Part shown: positions 1 through 10,420 of the stretch, piece after piece
Layout of the letters: the number at the start of each line of letters is the position of its first letter
How positions within the stretch are numbered: position 1 is the stretch's first letter
Assembly: GCA_963978895.1 (NCBI GenBank)
Contig: OZ022238.1
Span: 43,271,846-43,335,845 of the forward strand
Direction of reading: 5' to 3'
DNA from: Erpobdella octoculata
Taxonomy: Eukaryota > Annelida > Clitellata > Hirudinida > Erpobdellidae
DNA: 64,000 nt
Translations under genes and position numbers: made by a program
Notes under the pieces: generated by a model
What the model was told of the DNA's origin: nothing
Database searches by the model: none
What the model saw: only the letters and a program-made list of their open reading frames with translations

Positions 1-1028
1 TTTAGCGTGGTTGAGCCAGACATTGACCAAGTCAATAATGTTTCAGCACAGTGTGCCTGTTCGTGCCAGAACAAAAATTTTTTATAAGCTGTTCACAGCA
101 GTAGTGTTATTACTTTGTTCACTACATTTATTTTATTTGTCATCCTATTTTGAAACAGATCCTCAAGAAAGTGAGACTTAAATTTTGATTTATTTTACGA
201 ATTTCTAGTAATTTTAGTGTTGTAATTCACTAATAATCACTAATATAATTAAATAACTAAGTACTTTTTTTAATATAAGTTCAACTAGCTCATCTCAATG
301 AAAAATTATAAAATTAATTATTTTAAATTAGCCCAGCTGAAATTGTCTGCTTACCGCTCGGTGAATATAAATATAAGTGTTCATCATCTTTCTTAGCAAA
401 TGTTTAAAAAATTTTTTTTTAATAAAACAGGAATTTACAAAAATTATTGATTCCATGCAACACCAAAATTTAAATGTTTGGTAAAAGAAAATTAGCTTAT
501 TTGTCTTTGTTAATTTTTTTTCATCATATGATGATATTTTTAATAATTAAGTAATTACAGACCATGACATAATGCAGTAAAATATCATCATATGATGAAA
601 AAAATTAACAAAGATTATTTAATTAGTTAATTAATAGTTAATTAATTAGTTAATAAGCCAACATGAGTAATTGCAGCAATGGCTTAGTTGTCCCATCTTT
701 TTAATTAACAGTTTCTTATTTAGTGGGAAAGTTCACATAAATCCGACCCCCATGCCTTTTCAACACAAAATGATCATTATGTTTTATTATTTATAATATA
801 TTTATTTTATTGTTTTTTCAAAAATTGTCTATAATATTTTTTATTGGATATTACGTGTACTTATTTTAGTTGTAACTTTTGTAGCTGAAGTTGTATTACT
901 AAGCCATTTATAAGAATAGGAATGCACCTAAAAGAAACTTTTATCAACATTTTAATAGCTGTATTAAAACTTGCTCTAATTGTCGTCAATTATGTATATT
1001 TGTAATTTAAAATTTCATGTTTTCCCAG
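1..1028. other. AT-rich intronic or upstream sequence
   Basis: AT-rich sequence left of the first recognisable MGAT5 exon. Earlier exons of that gene (membrane anchor, stem and N-terminal lumenal part) are not visible here and should lie beyond the left edge. The only structure I see is the inverted repeat at 504-614. A short open stretch at the extreme left edge (1-87) was examined and not called. Confidence 0.6.
504..614. repeat. Inverted repeat / small foldback element
   Basis: Left arm 504-540 and right arm 579-614 are near-perfect reverse complements (about 36 bases each) separated by a 38-base loop. Each arm also contains the palindrome CATCATATGATG. This could be a small foldback or MITE-like element in a putative MGAT5 intron. 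No target duplication is convincing, so the class is unknown. Confidence 0.7.
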
Positions 1029-1333
1029 AATATTACGCATCACACGTTGATGGAAAAGAAGATATATCTTCAGACATATCTGACAAATTTCGATATCATA
1101 ATAATGATAGAAAAATTCCAAGTAATGAAAAGAAAGATATCTCTGACTTTGACATGCCTGTGCAATGGTCCTTGATGACATCAACAATGGTCACCACATT
1201 ACTTGATCACTTGTCCAGGGATTGGCACTTCTGGTGGATCTCATCAAGAATTCAATCATTATGGCCTGAGTTTGAAGGTGCAGGGATGATGCTACATGGT
1301 CAGTGCAAAGAATCATCTACACCTAAGAAGAAG
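1029..1333 (+). CDS. MGAT5: MGAT5 exon a (first one visible)
   Basis: Begins after TTTTCCCAG with two bases of a split codon and ends in phase 0 at AAGAAGAAG before GTCTGG. The distal part (DWHFWWISSRIQSLW ... TPKKK) parallels the human stretch FRWMRLRIRRMADAW ... KRKK. The proximal part is poorly conserved, so the acceptor at 1028 is the least certain border of the gene. The donor is weak but keeps frame with the next exon. Confidence 0.75.
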
Positions 1334-4300
1334 GTCTGGATAAATAACTGATTGTGTTTGGACATCTTATGTTAACTGTTATGCATTTTATGAACTTTAT
1401 AATGGATACAATCAGTTCTTGTTATGCACAGAACCTGCTCATGATTATGTAGACTGATAATGTCAGTATAATATTTGATTAATAAAGATCTGATATTTGA
1501 TTGGTCAGTTGCTGCTGATCTATTAATGATTTATTAATGCAATATATTTAACAATCAATGTGATAATTTGAAAATCATTTCTCAAAATAGTAGTGGTTTT
1601 TTTTCCATAATAACATGGGTTAGTATGGTCTGGTTTCAAACCTGTTTCGACAGTTCTTCATTTGTGAATTTTGCAAAAGAAATTTTTTTTTTATAAAAGT
1701 GCTTTTATATAAATTTCTTATCAATAATAAATTAACGAATGTGTTATTTGCTTAAATATGCTTTTTGGTGACTTTTAATCAGATTTTGTTCCTGCCCGGA
1801 GTTCTAAAATTGACTAATTTTGCCTCACCGAGTGTGATCAAACGAGGAGGATCTCTCGGCGAACTAACTCAATGGGCCGATTTGATTGCCGGTTGTCTTG
1901 CTTTGTGCCATTATATTGATATAAAAATCAATTTCAAGATGGCTGATGCTCAGTTAGTTTCTTATTGTTTCTTTTTTTCAAATTGTATTATTTTATAGTT
2001 TATTTCCCTCATTGTAAGACAATTGGTTTTATACTAATCAGATTGTGACAATAAAATTGCAGTTGAACTCTGTTGTAATAGACTCAGGTAAAATGGACAC
2101 TTCTAATTGTGCTCTTATTACAATTGAGTATAAAAATGTTCGTTAGTGTATAGAAGACTATTATGACAAAGTTTTATTGTAAGTTCAAGTTTGACAGTGT
2201 TTAATGTTTAACGTGGCATTAATCATTAGACTTTTAAGCCACGAATCACTTCATCCAACTTTTACTCACTTGTGGGCCCATTTAGACAGAACAACCAGAG
2301 GCAGCCATTTAAGGCGCCTACCCACACCCCTTGCAGATGCTGGTGACGCCGGTGGGATTCGAACCGCCGACTCTCAGGTCCACAGGTGAATGCCTTACCG
2401 CTTTACCACTAGCGCCCGCCTAATGTTTTGTATATAAAAATATACATTTTAAGCTAACAATTTAATGAATTAATTAAAAATCAAATTTAAAAGAAAATGG
2501 AAATTCCCTTTTTGTAAGTTTTGGTTTTTTATCAACTTCAAAGTTTAAGAGCAGTGGCAAGCAAGAAAAACTCTGGACAGGGATGTGCTAGTTCTGATGT
2601 TGATTTAATTTTCACGGACATTGGAGGTTTTAGGAGTTTGTCACCTGATGTCGTTAAGCTGTACAAGTAGGTCGTCATGGTGATGAAAGTTGTTCAACCA
2701 CTCTTGCTGGGGTTTAATAAAAAAAAAAAAATTCAAGGGGATTATACAGAATATGTTTGATGTGATGATGATGATACATTGTAAAATGTGAAATTTTTAA
2801 AGTAAATTAATCTACAATTCTTCGGTTTTATTAAGTTTAAAAGTGGTTTTTTATTTTTTGAATCCATAATCTTAATCTTTTTTATTAAAATTTTAACTAA
2901 GATAAATTTAAATGATTATTAATACAGGAATAAGTTTAGAATAGTAGATGTATACGGAACAGAAGCAGCATACAACGATCCAGAATTTGCCACTGCGAAC
3001 AATCTTTCAATCAATAGATGGGGCATGTTAGATCTGCATCTCAAGCAGTTCTACACGATGTTCCGTTGAGTACATGTGCTTTATTTATTTTTATACTTTA
3101 TGTTTCATGTGTCATGTCTCTCTTGTTTCGCTTGTGTCATTTTATTGTTTTCAACCAACATTTTGTTTGTAAGTAAAGCCATCTTTTCATAATCGTTTTA
3201 TTTCCTGATACTTCTTGCTGTTCTCTTTTCCTTAATTTTGCTGGCGATAGGTCGGTGTAGCTAATGGGTCAAATTCTACTAGTTCTCACAATTGTGGGCA
3301 GGTGATGCTGAATATGAGTATTTTAGGAAGGCAATCATGTTTTATTGTTATTATGATACAGCACCATCTGCAACAAAAATATTTGTTTCAACAGCACTGA
3401 CTACAATTTAACCAGGTTAGAAACTATCCAAATCTTTATAGACCAGGATTGAAGCAAGTCTATGAATATTTTGTATGAACATTCAAACAAATAAATAGAT
3501 GCTTACAAAGAGAAATGAATTGGTAGTAATTCCTTTAAAAGAAAATCTTTCACAATCTACAAAAGGCCAAGTTATCGCCGGAAATTCAATACAATGCCGG
3601 CATAATTTAGAAAAAAGCTAATGATTGCATACATTAGTAAAATGTATTGTATCTCATTGTGATTTAAATAATAAACACCTACTGGTAGACATGCAAAGAT
3701 GTTTTTAATAAAGACAATCTACCGTCGTCCGGCTGCTTACAGTTGTGCGAGTATTATTTCAGCATAAAATTGGACATCAAAGCTGCCAGCTCAGAATAAT
3801 GTCTACAATGAATTGGAACCAACTTATGAAGAAGCTGCAACTCCAGTAAACAAATTATAAAACTAATATGTCTTTTCAACCAGTTATTTTTATTCTAAAG
3901 CTCTCTTCCAGATTGTTCTATACCAGATCATAGTGGAATACCGGAAACTTAGGTGCCTCCCTGAGTGTTGGAAAATAAGAGCTATCATAATACTATACAA
4001 AAAAAGTGATTGAGACCAACTTCTGTCATATTCTGCTCCAGCCAGCATATTATAAAGTCTCTGCCACAGCCTGGAAAAAAGGAATGCATGACTATTTTTC
4101 TACAATCGATTATGAGAATAAGTTAGTACTAAAATAATTTTGTTCAAAGTTTGATTGAATGACAGAACACACTGAACTGTTGTCAGAATTCATGCATGAT
4201 GAATTTAAGTTCCCTAACTACTTTGATTCCAGACTTGCAAAATGTCTTTGGTGAGCTGCACCACTAATCTACAGCATATCTTTAATATCAATTTCAGTTA

Positions 4301-6941
4301 GCAGAGAGTGGATGATTTCAGTTAATTGTTGTTTGTTACACAGCTATTCATGCTATCTCAACCCGTTTAATCTAAGTTTCAGAATTCTGATACAAACTTT
4401 TTCAAATGCTGATTTGAAGTTTTAAAGAGTCTTGAATACACATAGGGACCAAGATATTCTACCAGATCTTCCTCCTGGTTACAATGTGTTAAGATGTGTA
4501 AAAGATAGATAGACAGTCATTTTTAATAATCTTCACATCATAGTGCATCTACTTACCAATGAAAATCAGACAGGATTAATACTTGAATCTCTACAATCCA
4601 AAAGAACTAGTAGAACAATCACCAGCTCATTTGTTGCCCACAAAGCTTCAGTTGACTGGAGTGTTACTGTTCATTTATAGATTCCTCATAGAATATACTC
4701 TACAAATGGGATGGCCTCAAACCTGTTTTAGATTAGAGCAATGCTAGTGTTTTCTTATGTGTTATGCATTTTATTCTAATTCTGTTATGTGTGTATCTGA
4801 TGTCTACTATAAGCAACTTCTTGTGTTATTATTGTTATAGTTAAAAAAAAATTAATATGCACTCAATTCATTTACCGGTTCCAAATTGCTTGATTAATAT
4901 TTCTGAAATGATTGGTTAAGAAAATTTATTTTTTGATAAGTGGCTTATTTTAATGGGTTCTCGCTAGTATATATTTATAGCATAATTGTTGCAAACCCTA
5001 AATTTGAGACTTGAAAAGTTTTTATACACTTTTGTAGCTTTAATTGATTTCTGAAAAATATTTTTTACTGCAAGGCACAAGCATCTTTTATGATGTGCCA
5101 ACTACTTAATATGGTGATTTTATATTTGTCATATGATTTGAGTTTTCAGTCATTTGTTTTCAATATATTTATATTTATCAATTTGATTTTTTCAGCACAC
5201 ACTCCAGACAATTCATTTCTTGGGTTCGTGATTTCAAGCAGGAGTTTAATAACAACTCATTCAAAAGAAAATTTTACTTTGATACTTGGAAAGGAAATAC
5301 AGTACATAAGAGTATGTGTGCATAATATTACTTGAATAGACTGCGTATGCATGATTTTTTTCTCTCGCATAAACTGATTTCTGTATTAATTTAAGTTGTC
5401 ATATATGCATTCTTAATGCTTTATATTGTCTCTTTTTCAGGGCAAGGATGCATTACTTAACACCATTCACAAATATTTCCCTTTGGTAGCAACGCTACCT
5501 TCACAAGCAACCAACTTGTTTCCCGAGGGCAGTGTATTATTGGGAATAGTTGATTCATTGAATTATGTAGATCTCCTTTCCAACGCTAAGGTGGTTTTTT
5601 ATTAATTGAGTTTTTAACATTATTATATTTGTATTTGTTGAATATAAAATATTAATGTTTAAACATATTTTTGAAACAATGTGTTTGCTCTACATGATCA
5701 TTTAAGTTTTTTCAGGTGTGCTTAGGTGTGGGAGACCCAATAGAATCTCCGAGTCCTCTTCTGGCCATTGCCGCGGGATGCGTATTTTTAAACCCAAAGA
5801 AGAATCAAACGTTGACCGGGAAACCGACCAGTAGAATAGTGGGAATTTGTTTGTTGTTATTTTGAAGTACTTTATGTTTGCATTTTATTCTTAAAAAACA
5901 CTTCTTTGGTTTATCAAGGTAACTAGTCAGAATCAGTATTTGGAGCAGTACTTTGGGCCCCCGAATGTTTACACATATGATCCTAACAATATGACTGAGT
6001 TGGAAAAGATGCTGGCACAGATTAAAAAGATCAAAGAGGTACAAGTTCAATGTCTTCATTTTCATTAATTTACAATTAAACTCATTCGAAAACCTTTTCT
6101 AAATTTCTTCATTAAGAATAAGATTTGTGATAAAAATTTTTTTTCCACATTCACAAGGTTCAACCTTTTATTCCGAAAGCATTCACAGCTAATGGATACC
6201 TCAAACGTTTGAATGGTTATTTGCTGAATCAGACCTTCTGCAATGGTTCAAATCCTCCACTTGGTGATAAGCTTTTTAAAGCATTTATGGCAGCTGATTC
6301 TGAAAGTTGTAAGGGCGTGTGCTATCAAAAAGGTTTGTTTTATTATTTGTTTTTCATTTGCCATTGCTTAGAAGATTCACTGAATAAAATTGGAGGAAAA
6401 ATCTCAAAATTGCTTTGTTTGAAATCTAGGTATGATCTGTGAGCCAGATTTCTTCGCAAGGATTAACAGTGCCTCATTTTTTAATAGGTATTAAATTTTA
6501 AAAAAACATTATTTTAATTTAGTTGTTTTATGATGACATTTAGTCTGTCATAAAATAGTTTTTGCATAGAATGATGATTAATATAAGACAAATTTATTAC
6601 CTCAAATGGTTATTATCTTTTATAGCTCAGGCTTGAAGTGCAAGTTGATAAAATTAATTAGACATCCGTCTTCTCCTTCGTACAACGTACAAAAACGGAC
6701 TTGTTTCCTACAACCACCATCGAATCCTCTCTTCAGTTGTGCCGGTCAGTCGATGGCCGGTGGTGGAAACTTCAGGCTCTGCGGATGCAGAAGTGACGAA
6801 TATGGTCAAATTTCCACTAAAAAAGTTAAGAAATTGAAGAAGAAGAAGCCTAAAAAACTTTACAGAGCCTTGAATAATAAAGCAAATAAATCCTACAAAA
6901 ACAAATTATTCATAAATAGATTGTTGGTTGACATGGAGTGA
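1029..6941 (+). CDS. MGAT5: Alpha-1,6-mannosylglycoprotein 6-beta-N-acetylglucosaminyltransferase (MGAT5/GnT-V), 3' part of gene, 11 exons
   Basis: The family (GT18) transfers GlcNAc from UDP-GlcNAc in beta-1,6 linkage to the alpha-1,6 mannose arm of N-glycans, starting tri- and tetra-antennary branches. It acts as a type II membrane enzyme of the Golgi. Eleven exons join in frame with GT/AG borders to give about 596 residues. In order they show GGSLGELTQWADLI (matching the region that carries the proposed catalytic Glu in human MGAT5), VDVYGTE, QFYTMF joined across an intron to PHTPDNSFLGFV, the GT-B nucleotide-sugar motif VGDPIESPSPLLAIAAGC, FLNPK, GKPTSR, VTSQNQY, MICEPDFF and LFSCAG. All match human MGAT5 in the same order. 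The N-terminal anchor and stem exons lie off the window. The C-terminus is unusual: after the last cysteines it ends in a lysine-rich tail of about 40 residues. MGAT5 and MGAT5B cannot be separated here. Introns are short except 3065-5195. Confidence 0.93.
1783..1952 (+). CDS. MGAT5: MGAT5 exon b
   Basis: Acceptor TTTTAATCAG; donor CA|GTTAGT. Encodes ILFLPGVLKL ... GGSLGELTQWADLI ... DAH. The LGEL.QW motif aligns with the human region carrying the proposed catalytic glutamate. The codon split CA|T across the next junction confirms the borders. Confidence 0.9.
2210..2420 (-). mobile_element. tRNA-derived SINE, full length, with target-site duplication
   Basis: Read on the - strand, the element starts GGCGGGCGC and has a pol III A box (TGGTAAAGCGG, 2398-2408) and B box (GGTTCGAATCC, 2355-2365). 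A body without recognised genes follows, then a tail ending in a CGTGGC...GCCACG stem-loop (2238-2243 pairing with 2212-2217). The 8-base direct repeat TAATGTTT flanks it at 2202-2209 and 2421-2428, defining a 211-bp insertion. The tail matches the 3' end of the LINE at 46676-48070. It lies in the intron between MGAT5 exons b and c, antisense to the gene. Confidence 0.88.
2544..2666 (+). CDS. MGAT5: MGAT5 exon c
   Basis: Acceptor ATCAACTTCAAAG; donor AA|GTAGGT. Encodes LRAVASKKNSGQG ... DLIFTDIGGF ... VVKLYK, matching the human segment with ELIYIDIVGL. The stop seen by simple read-through (TAG) is removed because splicing after AA joins to G of the next exon. Confidence 0.88.
2928..3064 (+). 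CDS. MGAT5: MGAT5 exon d
   Basis: Acceptor AATACAG; donor TTCC|GTTGAG. Encodes NKFRIVDVYGTE ... WGMLDLHLKQFYTMF, collinear with human LRVLDSFGTE ... WGKWNLNPQQFYTMF. Its last base C pairs with CA of the next exon to make the proline of PHTPDNSF. Confidence 0.92.
3900..4200 (+). pseudogene. Decayed non-LTR reverse transcriptase fragment in an MGAT5 intron
   Basis: At 3948-4010 a frame reads LPECWKIRAIIILYKKSD, close to the P.CWK.A.I..L.KKGD motif at the N-terminal side of LINE reverse transcriptases. Downstream, in broken frames, there is a stretch resembling ENKL ... TEHTELL. Stops and frameshifts are frequent, so it is dead. The family cannot be given, and the identification rests on one motif. 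Confidence 0.4.
5196..5311 (+). CDS. MGAT5: MGAT5 exon e
   Basis: Acceptor TTTTTTCAG; donor AGA|GTATGT, phase 0 exit. Encodes HTPDNSFLGFV, identical to the human enzyme over these residues, followed by a diverged stretch ending GKEIQYIR. It is preceded by the longest intron seen (3065-5195), which holds the LINE remnant and otherwise featureless AT-rich DNA. Confidence 0.95.
5441..5590 (+). CDS. MGAT5: MGAT5 exon f
   Basis: Acceptor TCTTTTTCAG; donor AAG|GTGGTT. Exactly 50 codons in phase 0, encoding GKDALLNTIHKYFPL ... NLFPEGSVL ... YVDLLSNAK. This aligns with human YLDIIHTYMEVHATV ... GILSGRDLQFLLRETK in the C-terminal Rossmann-like domain. Confidence 0.93.
5716..5838 (+). CDS. MGAT5: MGAT5 exon g (nucleotide-sugar binding motif)
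   Basis: Acceptor TTTTTTCAG; donor ATA|GTGGGA. 41 codons: VCLGVGDPIESPSPLLAIAA then GCVFLNPKKN and GKPTSRI. This is the best-conserved block of the family (human LGFPYEGPAPLEAIANGC), expected to contact UDP-GlcNAc. Confidence 0.95.
5919..6038 (+). CDS. MGAT5: MGAT5 exon h
   Basis: Acceptor TTTATCAAG; donor GAG|GTACAA. Forty codons in phase 0, VTSQNQYLEQYFGPPNVYTY then DPNNMTELEKML, collinear with human LTSQHPYAEVFIGRPHVWTV. The intron before it is only 80 bases. Confidence 0.94.
6158..6332 (+). CDS. MGAT5: MGAT5 exon i
   Basis: Acceptor TTCACAAG; donor AAAG|GTTTGT. Encodes VQPFIPKAFTANGYLKRLNG ... CNGSNPPLGDKLF ... ESCKGVCYQK, matching human IEPYMPYEFTCEGMLQRINA ... SCKQVCQES. The split glycine codon joins to the next exon. 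Confidence 0.94.
6430..6487 (+). CDS. MGAT5: MGAT5 exon j
   Basis: A 58-base exon, acceptor AAATCTAG and donor AATAG|GTATTA. Encodes GMICEPDFFARINSASFFN, close to human LICEPSFFQHLNKDKDML. Confidence 0.93.
6626..6941 (+). CDS. MGAT5: MGAT5 terminal exon with lysine-rich tail
   Basis: Acceptor TTTTATAG; stop TGA at 6939-6941. It begins SSGLKCKLIKL and includes the conserved LFSCAG and CGC cysteines of the family end. Instead of the short human ending it runs on about 42 residues rich in Lys (KKVKKLKKKKPKK), closing NRLLVDME. Confidence 0.93.
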
Positions 6942-7600
6942 TTTGAAAGTGATTGACAGTTTCAGCCTTTTGAACTTTTTTATTTTCCTATTTTGATGCA
7001 TTGTTATTATTATTATTGTTATTGTTGTTATTAGTTATAAGTAATCTTCCATGGTGGGATTAAAACGTAAATAAGTTTTAGTTGAGAGAGAAGATCCACT
7101 GATGTTTGTAATTAACTGATGCTATGGTTGTTTTGTTGAGTTTACATTCTGAGTTGAATTAAGTGTGTCATTGTTAGAATTTAAGTTTTGAGGTTGATGT
7201 GATGTTTTATAAATAATTAAGTGGCCGAAATATTCAATAGGACGCTAAATATTTAATGCTTTCCGACTTCACATGTCAGCTGTAGAAAGGCTGGATCTTC
7301 ATCAGCAGTTTTTATTTGTATGTATATTTGTAATATTTTCCTGTTGTAATTGTTTCTTGCTTCACACATTCCTAGGTTCGCTTGAAGAAACGTGCTTCTT
7401 TGTGTACAAATTGATTCACTCATTTTTTTTTTATATATAAAGTACTAAAAGTACCAGGTTATAATGTTGTTTGTATTTCGTCTCTTCATTTTTAAGTGTC
7501 TTCATTAAATGAAATTGAGACACGAAGATAAAGGAACGACATGGTGACACTGATTAATATGAATCTTACAACTTCGTTTTGTTCTGAGTGACCTTCAAAA
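6942..7600 (+). other. MGAT5 3'UTR and downstream flank
   Basis: AT-rich noncoding sequence after the stop codon. Two ATTAAA hexamers (7059-7064 and 7504-7509) are candidate poly(A) signals. No AATAAA close to the stop was found. The exact transcript end cannot be set. Confidence 0.45.
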
Positions 7601-8540
7601 CTTGTACTTTATTTCGTTTTTCGAAGGCATTCCAGGAGAGACGAGAGAGGGGGGTTCACACAATGACATTTTATCTGATTGCGGGATTTTTGATTTATGG
7701 TGTCACAGATGCTTGAAGGGGCTTTTTTCCTATATATGAGCTGGAAAAGTGTTCGTCATCGAGTATAAGATGACTCCGTTATAATGACCGAGATGTTAAT
7801 AAGCGCTCTGTGAGTTTGTTTTGACGCGAGAATTATGAAATAGGAAAGCAATTCGGTTTTCTGTTCTTCAAATGATATTTTCTTCGTTCCATCCATCCAT
7901 CCGTGTACTCGCCTCCGGCATTCTCTGACTGAAGAAGAGTGCTGGTTGCATATTTAAGAGAAGATCCAAGCTGCCTCCTTAAGTCTTCCTCGCCCGAGGC
8001 GTGATCTTTATTTTTACATACAACCGGCAATACATCTTCCACCATCTTCACAGAGCCGTGCATTCCCGGCACGTTCAATGTCCTTGTATTCTCTAGCAGA
8101 TATACGTCCGCTCTCCTTTCTTTTCTCCCTTTCTCCATCTTGCGACGATGCCACCACGCGCTCGCTCTTTTCTCGCAGCGAAAACGAATCGGAAAAAAAG
8201 GTTTCGAAACTGTGGATTTATTCTGCACCGGGTGGGTTTTACAAACTTCTCTCGACAGCGGGGGGTGGACTCCCGATCGTCGGCATTCTAAGAAGCTATC
8301 CCCAGTCCTATAATCAGCAAGCGAAGAACCAGGCATAATAATCGGTGGGCGGTACCGGAGATTCTTCTGGTGGAAAACATTCACTACGAGTATCACCAGA
8401 GGGTGCTTTCCGTGCCTCAACTTGCAATGATGTGCCTAAATTAGCGGTCCCTGCTTCCGCAAGAAAGCGCTGTTCAGACTGAGAGAGTCACACGCGATTT
8501 CCTTTTATTGCTCTCGTGCGGCTGTTCTCAGCACACAACT
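7600..8540. other. GC-richer unique island with an unassigned 195-codon ORF on the - strand
   Basis: This stretch has fewer runs and higher GC than its flanks and no repeat structure. On the - strand 8420-7833 is open for 195 codons; the product is rich in Arg, Lys and Ser and matches no family I recognise, with no signal peptide, membrane segment or motif. It could be an unknown exon, a UTR or promoter, a conserved noncoding element, or a chance ORF. Confidence 0.25.
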
Positions 8541-9165
8541 TTTCTCATTTATTTCTCCTTTTATTCATTCATTCATTTATTTATTTTATTTAACTAAACT
8601 TTTTTTGTTGCTTCATATAATATTTATTTATTTGTTTATTCAATCAAATGTTTCTTTCTTTGCATTTTTGAAACCTAACGTGTTTGTGTTTGCTCGCATG
8701 AAAGTTATACGAAATATTTACGAATAAAAAGAAAAATTTGTTTTTGAAGAAGTTCTATTTTGAGAAGGGCACGCGTTTTTCGTGCAAGTAAAAAAAAAAT
8801 AAAAAAGGAAGAGAATGAAAGAGTTAAATAAAAGAGATGACATTGTTGAGAATTTTGTTGCATTTTGTGAGGGTCCCACTCGCCCGCCCTCGCTAATTAA
8901 ATGTCCATCTGACATTGCATGTCGCACGAAAAATTATTTTTCAATTTCTACTCTACTCTGGTTCAAATTTCTTGCTATTCCTAGCGGGGAAAATGTTTCT
9001 GGTGTGAAATTGAAAGTGCTGGTTGGTTGGTTTGTTGATGCTGTTAGTATTAGTAATTGTTATTGACACTTTTTTATACTATTAATATTAGTATAAATAA
9101 TAATAAATTATTGCTTTTATTTTATTACTATTAATACTATTATTATTTTCATCATTATTATTATT
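8541..9165. other. AT-rich intergenic sequence
   Basis: Low-complexity AT-rich DNA with TTTA/TTCA runs around 8550-8650. No gene, RNA or mobile element recognised. Confidence 0.6.
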
Positions 9166-9166
9166 A

Positions 9167-9177
9167 TTGTTATTATT

Positions 9178-9217
<40 letters not shown>

Positions 9218-9419
9218 CCATCATCACCATCACCATCACCATCACCATCACCATCACCATCACCATCACCATCACCATCACCATCACCATCACCATCACC
9301 ATCACCATCACCATCACCATCACCATCACCATCACCATCACCATCACCATCACCATCACCATCACCATCACCATCACCATCACCATCACCATCACCATCA
9401 CCATCACCATCACTATCAC

Positions 9420-9470
<51 letters not shown>

Positions 9471-9472
9471 TT
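9167..9472. repeat. (TCA)n-(CACCAT)n-(TCA)n compound microsatellite
   Basis: Pure TCA units flank a long block of the hexamer CACCAT (about 9226-9410), followed again by TCA units. The hexamer differs from two TCA units by a single T-to-C change, suggesting secondary expansion of a mutated unit. Confidence 0.97.
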
Positions 9473-9623
9473 TATTAGTATTATTACAGATGTTGTTGTT
9501 GTGAAAATTTGCTAAGTGGGATTTATTTAAAGTTGAAAAAACTTCACCTCGGGCATTCCGATGATGAAGTACACTTGAGAAGTTATTATTTCTGAAAATA
9601 TAAAATTATGAAATGAGGCAGCC

Positions 9624-9653
9624 AGAAGAAGAAGAAGAAGAAGAAGAAGAAGA

Positions 9654-9738
<85 letters not shown>
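9624..9738. repeat. (GAA)n followed by (GA)n microsatellite
   Basis: GAA units 9624-9658 switch abruptly to about 40 GA units. The strand is polypurine and could form triplex DNA. Confidence 0.97.
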
Positions 9739-9745
<7 letters not shown>

Positions 9746-10209
9746 CCGGAGGGAGGTATAGGAGGTAAGAAAAAAACAGAGCAAGCAAAAAAAAGAAAGA
9801 TAGAAATGACTAATGAGGAGGACAATGAAAAGAAGTAGCATCAAGTCATTCGTTATTCATGCTGTACACACACGATGCCCTAACTCAACTCCGATGTCAC
9901 TGCAATTTGCACGTGTCACCAACAATTTTCGTCGGTTAAAATTTCAAAAGGCAACTTTCCGAAAACGAGAAACATCTTCTCCGAGAAGTGACAGGATAAG
10001 TTGGGCTTATTCAACCCGATGATCCTGATGATCAAGTCTAAATACTCGCTTATTGAAGTCTGCAGGTCTTCTACATGGACGCATTCAGATTTCTTCAATG
10101 GCGGGAAAATGTTTCTATTTTGTCTAAGTAATATAAAAATATTTTAAAACAAAAAACATTTTATAGCTTGACAACAGTTTATTTTCTATTTAAAAAAACG
10201 TTTTTAATT

Positions 10210-10420
10210 TTATTTCATACTTAAAAAATAGGGTAAGGACATGATATTCTTCCCTATTATAAGCCACCAATCTGTTTCCCAAATAATCTCTCTCTCTTTT
10301 AAGGGCTTCATAATCCTTATGTGTGTTGAATCAATCAGAACTGGGAAGGTGGGTTGCAGCCCGTTTATTGTTCCGATGACCATTATTGCCCATGGAACGC
10401 AGAGCAGTCTAAAAAAACAA
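10210..10420 (-). pseudogene. Possible PIF/Harbinger transposase remnant
   Basis: On the - strand a frame reads INGLQPTFPVLIDSTHIRI then MKPLKE, resembling the FPG.IG.IDGTHIRI..P block around the first catalytic Asp of PIF/Harbinger (HARBI1-like) nucleases, with the FP..ID spacing shortened. A second piece, IIGKNIMSL, recalls the NRKG.HS.N.Q block that follows. The second and third catalytic acidic residues and the terminal repeats are not found. If real it is a dead fragment. Confidence 0.35.

Noticed and set aside
1..87. Short open stretch reading FSVVEPDIDQVNN ... CACSCQNKN before a stop
   Set aside because: Considered as a previous MGAT5 exon, but it has no good donor site and does not match the enzyme; could be the end of another gene, which cannot be judged from 87 bases.
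2290..2420. Functional tRNA gene
   Set aside because: A and B boxes are present, but the cloverleaf is imperfect and the sequence continues into a SINE body and LINE-like tail with a target duplication.
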